Positions 57,521 to 64,000 of a stretch of DNA of 64,000 bases are shown here, one piece after another. Source of the stretch: Romanomermis culicivorax (taxonomy: Eukaryota; Nematoda; Enoplea; Mermithida; Mermithidae); the NCBI GenBank assembly GCA_963922205.1, contig CAWUHX010000238.1:1-64000 (forward strand). The letters run 5' to 3'. The number at the start of each line of letters is the position of its first letter. The first letter of the stretch is position 1. The position numbers and the translations under genes are program-made. Under the pieces are notes generated by a model. The model did not search any database and was not told the DNA's origin. It was given only the letters and a program-made list of their open reading frames with translations.

Positions 57521-58018
57521 TGATGATAAAATGAAAAGTGAAATATTCAACCAATATTTTGGATCTGTGTTTATCTTGGACAATGAAAAAATCCCTAAAT
57601 ATCCTCAAAAGCAGTTGAGGATAGTTTTGGCAGAACCTTCGAGAACAATTTTTGAAATTTCATTCAGAACTGGAGAATTTACCAGATATTTGGAAAACAT
57701 CAAATGTGGTACCTACTTTCAAAAAAAAGGACCCAGCAAAGGTAGAAAATTATAGACCAGTTTCTTTATGTTGTCTCATGCAAGGTTATGGAAAGTATTA
57801 TAAATGTAGATCTGATGGCTTATTTTGAGTCAAATAATTTTCTGAATGATAGACAATTTGGATTTAGAAAGAAAAAATCTTGTCTTCTTCAGGTTTTAAA
57901 GTTGTAAAACATTATGGGCTAAAAATTAGGATAAAAAAATAGAAACAGATTCAATTTATATCGATTTTCAAAAAAGCATTTGATACTGTTCCTCATAAAA
58001 AACTGGTCGGAAAATAAG

Positions 58019-59089
58019 CCTCGTATGCAGGCTTGTTTTTAGTCATTTTAGGGACCTGGGCCCCTAAAAGTTTGGAAATGGCTCCTAAAATTTTAGGTCT
58101 TAGAGCCATTTTGGCTTCTAAAATTTTGACCTATTCATTTATATTATAGTAAATTGTAGTTATTTTCTTTCAATTTTAGATTTAAAGTAAGTGTTTTACA
58201 GGCTCTAAAATCATAGAACATAAAAATTTCCGGCGCTTCGCGCCGAATCTCATTATGTAATTTTTAAAATTAGTAAATTCACTGTTTTTCTACAAATCAA
58301 ACTTTCTGGGAAAAAATTTCTCGACAAAGAGAAAAATATGGGGGTTCGACATGGAAAAGATGAATTTTGATGCAAAGGAATTCTGGTGATTAAAATCTCA
58401 ATTTTCCCACGGAGCCGAGTTTGAATTCATGATTATAATGGAGGTGATTTTCATAAATTTAAAGTTTAATTTGAATTTGTCAAACTTATGAAAGTATGAA
58501 CATATTTTTTAGTTAGTAAAATGATATATACATGTTTTCGAACCGTGTATATATGTTTATCGAATAAGTCATCCTCAGATTGATTTTCTATACATTTGAG
58601 AGTGTCAAAATCTGAAAAAAAATCGTTCCATAGCGCCGGAAAGATATGTATAGGAAACAACAGAACAATAAGAACAGAAGCTGCAATTTCAAAACCCAAT
58701 ATTTTTGAGTCGGAAGGAAATGAACTCAAGTGTTATCTTGGATGAAGGTTTGTGCAAAATTAAACGAAATATCGTTTTTTTTGCATACAAAGTTTTCTTT
58801 GCACAAACATTTCTTGGCCAATGTTTGTACATGTAGAAAGAAGCCTGCAACTGAAAACGCTGGGTGGAAATTAAATTTTGAACAATGATTTTTTAAAATT
58901 CGAGTAAACTGATTGAATATCTACATAATTTAATTATATAGTGCGTTCTACAGTGTGTTAAAAGCCCGTTTTTCGATATTCTTCAATTAAAAATTTTTAT
59001 CTCCCAAAATTTCAATTTGGCCCCTAAAAATTTAAGCCTAGGAGTCATTTGGCTCCTGGTTTTCAAACCAAAAAAGCCTGCTTCTAATG
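58019..59089. mobile_element. CAGGC-ended element inside the LINE
   Basis: The element spans 58028–59080 (1053 bp). It starts CAGGCTTGTTTTTAGTCATT and ends CAAAAAAGCCTG. The flanks CCTCGTATG/CTTCTAATG both derive from LINE sequence CTTCTTATG (compare copy 1 near 1396–1404), implying a 9-bp duplication. Hairpin at 58230–58246. Confidence 0.8.
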
Positions 59090-59111
59090 GCATATTTGTA
59101 TCTTTATTGAG

Positions 59112-59267
59112 GCAGTAGCGGATCCAGAAACCTTTTCCGGGGGGGGGGGGGCGATGCTCAAAATGAAGTATTTTTCCAAAAAAAATTCAAAGAATTTTTA
59201 AAATTTGCCTATCGGTATACAGTAAAAAACCCGTATGTCAAAAGTTTGGGGGGGGCGGCCCCCCCCT
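59112..59267. mobile_element. GCGGATCCAG-ended MITE inside the LINE
   Basis: About 156 bp from GCAGTAGCGGATCCAG to GGCGGCCCCCCCC, with long G and C runs. LINE sequence is missing at the junction (about 55 bp compared with copy 1), so insertion came with a deletion. Confidence 0.65.
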
Positions 59268-59364
59268 TTGGCAATTGCTTCTCCAATCCGATTGGGGTTA
59301 CTAGTGGGGTTCCTCAGGGTAGTGTATTGGGTCCAACATTGTTCTTAATTTTCATAAATGATAT

Positions 59365-59558
59365 ATTTGATGCAGACCACCCCATAGGGAAAGGTATGAG
59401 GGGGGTATTACCCCTACCTAAAGTCCTAAAAATTGATCGCTGGGTGCCTAATTTTAAGACAAAATGAAGTGTTTAGTGGACACTAGCACACTACCCCCCA
59501 CAAATTTTCATTTTTACCCCTACCTGGAAAATCTGACCTTGGGGCGTCTGATTTGATG
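59365..59558. mobile_element. hAT-like MITE, CAGAC type, inside the LINE
   Basis: The element spans 59373–59550 (178 bp). Its ends are CAGACCACCCCATAGGG / ACCTTGGGGCGTCTG, with a perfect 8-bp duplication ATTTGATG. Its ends resemble those of the CAGAG-family elements at 8283 and 36736, so it may be their short derivative. Confidence 0.9.
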
Positions 59559-60040
59559 GTATTAGCAGTGAAATTTATCTTTTTGCTGATGCGATGCTTC
59601 ACTGGTACAGAAAATGCTAAAGTACTAGAAGGAGACCTTGTCAAAGTTTATGAATAGTCATTTAAATGGCAATTATCTATTTCTCTGGAAAAATGCTCTG
59701 TTTTGCATCTTGGGAATAATAACCCTAAAGTTGAGTTTTATATAAACGATTTTCTGATTCCTACAGTTTCAGAGATGAAGGATCTTGGTGTTATGTTCAA
59801 TGAAAAATTGTCAGCAACCTCCCATTGTAATTATGTGGTTGAAACAGCATCTCGGGTGGCAAATTTGATTTTAAAATGTTTCCACTCTAACTTCAATGAA
59901 TTGAAAATCAGGGCTTTTAAATCTTCTGTTCTCCCTATCCTGGAATATGGTTCACCACTCTGGAATTCTTGTCTGGTTGGGGATACTAAAATGGTAGAAA
60001 AAGTTCAATGGAGGTTTACAAAAAGACTTTTTGGTTACAT

Positions 60041-61144
60041 AGTTTTTTTTAGCATTTTACAAGCCATGGCTTGTTGGACTGACAAAATGGCTTGTAGAAT
60101 TTTAGTCCAACAAGCCAAAATGGCTTGTCAGAATTTTCTGAATCATGTGTTTGATCACATCGGATACAGAAGAGATGCATTTTGGTGCATTTTAGAAGGT
60201 CATAATCGCAAAATTTTTCCGGCGCTTCGCGAAGGCTATAATCTAAATAAGCATTATTATTCATTTCCTAGCTCAGGCGCCGCTTCTAACATGTCTACCT
60301 TCACTTATCATTTAATCTTTAATAGTTTTAATCATCTTAAACGTATTATCTCATGTTTTAATTGGTAATCTTCAATATTTTATCTTGATACTGTTGAAGG
60401 TTTGCATTTTTTCCTTGACACATTTTTTGAGAAGGATCAATACGTCAAGTCTGTAAACTTTTTGAAGCAATTATTCCTTTCTTAACGTGAAATCAATCCA
60501 AAAGCTTCATGGAAGTAGTTTTCGGAAATTTCTACTCTTCTTACTCATATCTTTTCGGCCAAGTTCATGAGAGTTTGTGGATAAATTAATGGTTTTAAAA
60601 TTTTTCAAATATGAAATTCTAGAAATTACGACTTTTGAACACAAAATTCGAATTTAATTCTTCAATTAAGTGTTTGGAAAATTGATTTTCCTGCATCGTA
60701 GAATGTCAATCCCAAAAAAATTTTTCCTGCGTTTCACGCAGGAAAGATTAATAGCTTTTCTGGGCTCTCACTTGTCATCATAGAAGACTTACTGTCGATT
60801 TCTCATGTGATTCAAAGTCATTATGTTCTTGGATACACAGTTTGCTGGAAAATTTGTTCCACAATGCTTGTAGATTAGACTTCGATGATCAAACTCAAAA
60901 ATTTCAAATGTTTCCTGAATTTTAATGAATTAACGATTGAATAAATGTTGAATGACATCTCTTTTTTGATCGATTGCCGTGATGCTCAATGTATACATTT
61001 TTTTAAAAAATAACCTAGCATTGGAATTTATTCACGTATACTGATATTATGAAATTGGCTTGTAAAAATTCGAAATGGCTTGTAAAATTTTAGGTCAACA
61101 AGCCACTTGGCTTGTGACTCGTAGGTCAAAAAAAAACCCTGTTT
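60041..61144. mobile_element. CAAGCC-rich element inside the LINE
   Basis: About 1.1 kb. Both ends carry repeated GGCTTGT/ACAAGCC units. LINE sequence GGTTACAT / AGTTATAA flanks it (decayed 8-bp duplication). The interior holds the dispersed module with hairpin CCGGCGC-TTC-GCGAAGG at 60219. Confidence 0.72.
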
Positions 61145-61560
61145 AGTTATAATGATTTAAGCTATAAGGAGCGCCTTGACGAATCTGGCCTTGATGACCT
61201 CGCATTTAGACGTACGTGTATCGACATATCGTACATGCTTTTAATTTTGAGATTTAAAGTTTTTTCACCGAATTTATTTTTGACCTTTGGGTCCATTCAA
61301 TTATCGCGCGTCCAACTTATTTAAATTATATAAATCGAAGTATAACTCTAATGCCTTAAAACATGACTTTTGCTTGCGAAATATTGATGTTTGGAATTCC
61401 TTACCTGATGATATCACTCGTTCAAGCAATATGCCCTGCTTTAGATCTAAATTGAATCATTTTTTAGAGCTCAATTCGCACGTGCCTTTGTCACGTCCAT
61501 GAGCTTTTCTGTATTATTCGTATTTACTCTTGTATTTTCTTCGCAATTAATAAACTTCTT

Positions 61561-63731
61561 CTTCTTCTTCTTCAAAAACAAATTTCACCGAATCGAATGT
61601 GTCGCTACGGACTGGGTTTTTTTATTTTTGCACACAGCACCCAAATTTCGGGCTGTGCAACCAAATTTTTTGTGCCAAATAGCAAAGTTCGACCTGGAGC
61701 CTGAAGACTCTTATGATTAGGTTATAAAATTTCCTTTCCAAAAATTGGATTGCGCTTTTAAAGGGAAATACTGAAAATTATCCAGCGCTTCGCACGGAAT
61801 CTCAAATGATTTACAATTTTATCATTTCTAGTTTTACAGTTTTATCATTGGCACAAGAGGGCAGAAAAATCTGTGCCAATGGCACAAAAAAATTTTTCCT
61901 ACTAGAAACATCTGAAAACTGCGGAAAAGTTTTAGACCAAACGTTTGATATTCGTATTTTTATGATAAATTTCGTGCTCAAAAAATGTAATATAAATCAA
62001 TCGATATCCTTTGTATCCATCTTGCAAGCAGACATTTAGTACATGAGTCAACTTTGCTATAATTTGCTCACAAAAAAGTAGACGCTAAATCTTTCGTAGT
62101 GTGTACTCTGACCATACGGGGTGACATCCATTGATCGATATCATCATCAAAATGTTATAAAATCTGATTGAGTTCAATATCCTGAATTTAGTGCTACGGT
62201 AAGCTTTTAAATTTTCTTAGCTCGAAATTTCAAAATATAAATGAGACAACAATAATAAATTTTATGCAGATCAGTTAAGCATACTGTAGGTCAACAAAGA
62301 GAAGAGCTTTTGAATGCCTCATTCTTACGTGACATGACGTCGCTACTAAGTAGAAAAAATCGTACAAAAATATGCATCTATCATGCAAGCGAGAATAGTA
62401 TTAAGACCTATTTGTTGTAGTTATAGCTCGCAGACAGGTTCGAAAAGCAAAAATTTTGAAACATCTGAAATGTCTATGTGTGACCTTCAACTGCAGTTTG
62501 TAATATTAATAACATATGTAATAATCTATCAATTTAAAACCCTCTTATCGAAAACGGTATACTTGAAAGTTGCGCCATTTCAACTTTTCTGAGCATTATG
62601 TGATGCATTGATACAATTCTGTTCGTTGATTTCTGTTGAGTTTTGATTACGTATATACACTGTGTATTGTATATTTCTCTTTATTTGTAATTTTTCTTCT
62701 TTTCCTTGAATTTGCCCCTCACATAGCGCATGCTCTGTTTCATTTTTGCTTTTCTTATGTTCTTCACTCATCGTTCCTTATGTGCCCACTATTACTGTAT
62801 TTCTATTGCTATAATAAGGATTTCCTATAGCATAAAATAATGACACCGATAAAATTAATACTTCTAGCTGCCATTTTAAGGCTCCCTAACTAGTCTTAGA
62901 TGATACGGGGAGCTTCCAGCAGTTTTTTACAGTTATTTTGATGTATCAAACATTCTAAAGAATTGAACCAGAAAAAACCATTAAAAAACCAAAGAAAAAA
63001 CAAAAAAGCCATTAAAAAACCACTAAAAAACAAAAAAACCAATAAGTCGGAATTTCAAAAGTTTGGTTTTTGCCAACCCTGCTAACCATACCATGTCAGT
63101 GAAATAAGAAAAAACTGTGCAAGGAAATAGTTCACGACGACTCAAAAAGAAATGTAATGCTGAGAAAATTTCAATAACTCTAGAATTGTTCAGGAAGTTC
63201 AAATTGATTCAATTCTCGACTACGAATATTTAACAACAATGTGAAGACTAGAGAAAATAAAGTCGAAAATTGAGTAAATTTTCGGTCGAAACATTGTATC
63301 AATACCAACGATAACGATTTTACTATTTGAATCAATCAAACACAAAAAGTAAGATTTTCAGTTTTAAATCTGTATTGTATCTGACTGAATGAACAGAAGA
63401 ATATTCAGAATTTCTTTTCACTCATCAGTCGTTTGACAGCCTATAAAGTTTTTTGCAACGATACTAATACACTGTTCGAAGAGAAATCGTTCGAGTTCGG
63501 GTCAAATATACGAAATACGAATAAGAAATATTATATTTGATTGACTCGGTACGAAGCGCCGAAAAAATTTCCGTTTTCACTCAGCCCCTGGCCCTAAAAC
63601 GTCTAAAAATCAAGGAAATTTAATTTTTGACCTGCCAAAAACCTTGTGCGAATTGGCCCAAACGCTCGAAATTTTTTTTGCTATTCCAAATTTTTTTGTA
63701 CCCAAAAAATCGTTTAGGCACAAAAAAACAG
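61561..63731. other. Non-coding, with hAT-end fragment
   Basis: No gene seen. About 62945–63090 is AAAAACC-rich and ends TTGCCAACCCTG, a hAT-type terminus. About 62600–62830 is pyrimidine-biased. Hairpin relatives lie near 61782 and 63550. The AGCAAAG/GGCACAA words near 61650–61890 resemble a GCACA-rich element end. Confidence 0.4.
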
Positions 63732-63851
63732 GTCATCCATCATTCCGCTCCCGCCGGCTGCTCCGCTATTTCGGAAGGGCAAATTTTTTACTACAGTAAA
63801 CCGCTGATCTTCGTCCCCAAGGAAATTACTGCTGACAGGAAATACCTGTAA
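63732..63851 (+). CDS. Possible terminal exon of an unidentified gene
   Basis: An acceptor (AAAAAAACAG) is followed by 39 codons starting VIHHSAPAGCSAISEGQIF and ending in a stop TAA at 63849, with AATAAA at 63870–63875. The composition is more GC-rich and coding-like than its surroundings. No upstream exon was found, and the opposite strand also has an open frame here (about 63855–63715), so strand and identity are uncertain. Confidence 0.35.
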   Translation, partial: VIHHSAPAGCSAISEGQIFYYSKPLIFVPKEITADRKYL

Positions 63852-63869
63852 TTCATTATGAATTTTAAT

Positions 63870-63875
63870 AATAAA
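63870..63875 (+). terminator. Candidate polyadenylation signal
   Basis: AATAAA located 19 bases after the stop of the possible terminal exon. It supports the plus-strand reading only if that exon is real. Confidence 0.35.
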
Positions 63876-64000
63876 TGACTAAACGCAATTTTTACAATAA
63901 ACGAAAGCTCGATGAACATAATTTCCCTAGTTGAGTAAGAGAAGACTATTTCCGGTATACTACTTCATCGACGTCAGGCTGTTCATTTCAAAATAGAAGG

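Larger units (their letters stand above)
55860..61560 (+). pseudogene. Long non-LTR retroposon copy broken by five insertions
   Basis: Same LINE as at 1.1–2.5 kb but longer at its 5' side. Coding-like blocks in order: 55960–56176 (a LWKNYIKNRS block and an EDFYRLINNK block before the reverse transcriptase), 57521–58027 (EIFNQYFGSVF, KKGPSKG, then the ENYRPVSL region), 59268–59372 (GVTSGVPQGSVLGPTLFLI), 59551–60040 (YLFAD, then a decayed active site, and LEYGSPLW), and 61145–61502 (DVWNSLPDD to the stop). The intervening stretches are DNA elements. A (CTT)n tail at 61557–61575 follows an AATAAA-like signal. It has stop codons and frame changes and is not functional. The LINE family is Jockey/CR1-like by motif; the endonuclease is not recognised. 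Confidence 0.88.

Noticed and set aside
57513..57755. Independent 86-codon gene at the left of the second LINE region
   Set aside because: It reads EIFNQYFGSVF and leads directly into the reverse-transcriptase start, so it is the LINE frame resuming after an insertion.
1..64000. Assigning the organism to nematodes because of TTAGGC-like units
   Set aside because: The units are short, imperfect and scattered, and the NSD gene has a PWWP domain unlike nematode MES-4. The evidence does not fix a phylum.
1..64000. CRISPR arrays, tRNA or rRNA genes
   Set aside because: No spaced identical direct repeats of CRISPR type, and no cloverleaf or rRNA core sequences were noticed on reading. A covariance-model scan would settle tRNAs.

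Overview
The window is nuclear DNA of an animal, probably a small invertebrate. It is AT-rich. The three recognisable host genes are split into many exons by GT–AG introns of 61 bp to about 4 kb, and the space between exons is filled with transposable elements nested inside one another. I cannot assign a phylum. The first 19 bases match the cDNA/gDNA amplification primer used in SMART-type low-input libraries, which suggests the sequence starts at a contig end and came from a tiny specimen.

Host genes. (1) Plus strand, 12249–25182: a 13-exon gene for an NSD-type histone H3 lysine-36 methyltransferase. It has four PHD-like fingers, one PWWP domain, and AWS, SET and post-SET domains. The reconstructed product is 588 aa and every exon junction keeps the frame. 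It lacks the N-terminal PWWP and the C-terminal PHD5/C5HCH of vertebrate NSD1–3. (2) Plus strand, 28700–32910: an 8-exon gene for a 209-aa single-pass membrane protein with a signal peptide, a cysteine-free acidic Ser/Thr-rich ectodomain, one transmembrane helix and a 10-residue basic tail. I do not recognise its family. (3) Minus strand, 54828–34708: at least 11 exons of a PCF11-like pre-mRNA cleavage/termination factor. It has the proline-rich middle, two zinc fingers and a C-terminal tail rich in sumoylation-type motifs. The N-terminal RNA polymerase II CTD-interacting domain was not found. Genes 2 and 3 converge tail to tail, 1.8 kb apart. A possible terminal exon of a fourth gene lies at the right edge (63732–63851, plus strand).

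Mobile DNA. 0–10.5 kb is a repeat nest: two opposed arms of one repeat (about 0.8–3.1 and 9.4–10.2 kb), a non-LTR retroposon inserted in the left arm, a Tc1-like element with about 300-bp inverted ends (4926–8104), and hAT-like elements inside and beside it. Several non-autonomous hAT-like families have 8-bp target duplications readable in the sequence. The clearest are the families with ends CATACCTGTA and CATACATGTAA. 55.9–61.6 kb is one long retroposon copy broken by five separate DNA-element insertions, which gives a relative chronology. A short GC-rich hairpin, CCGGCGC-NNN-GCGCCGG, recurs more than a dozen times in otherwise unlike repeats. Its stem is kept while its loop varies. This is the least explained signal in the window.

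No rRNA, tRNA, CRISPR array or bacterial-type operon was seen.
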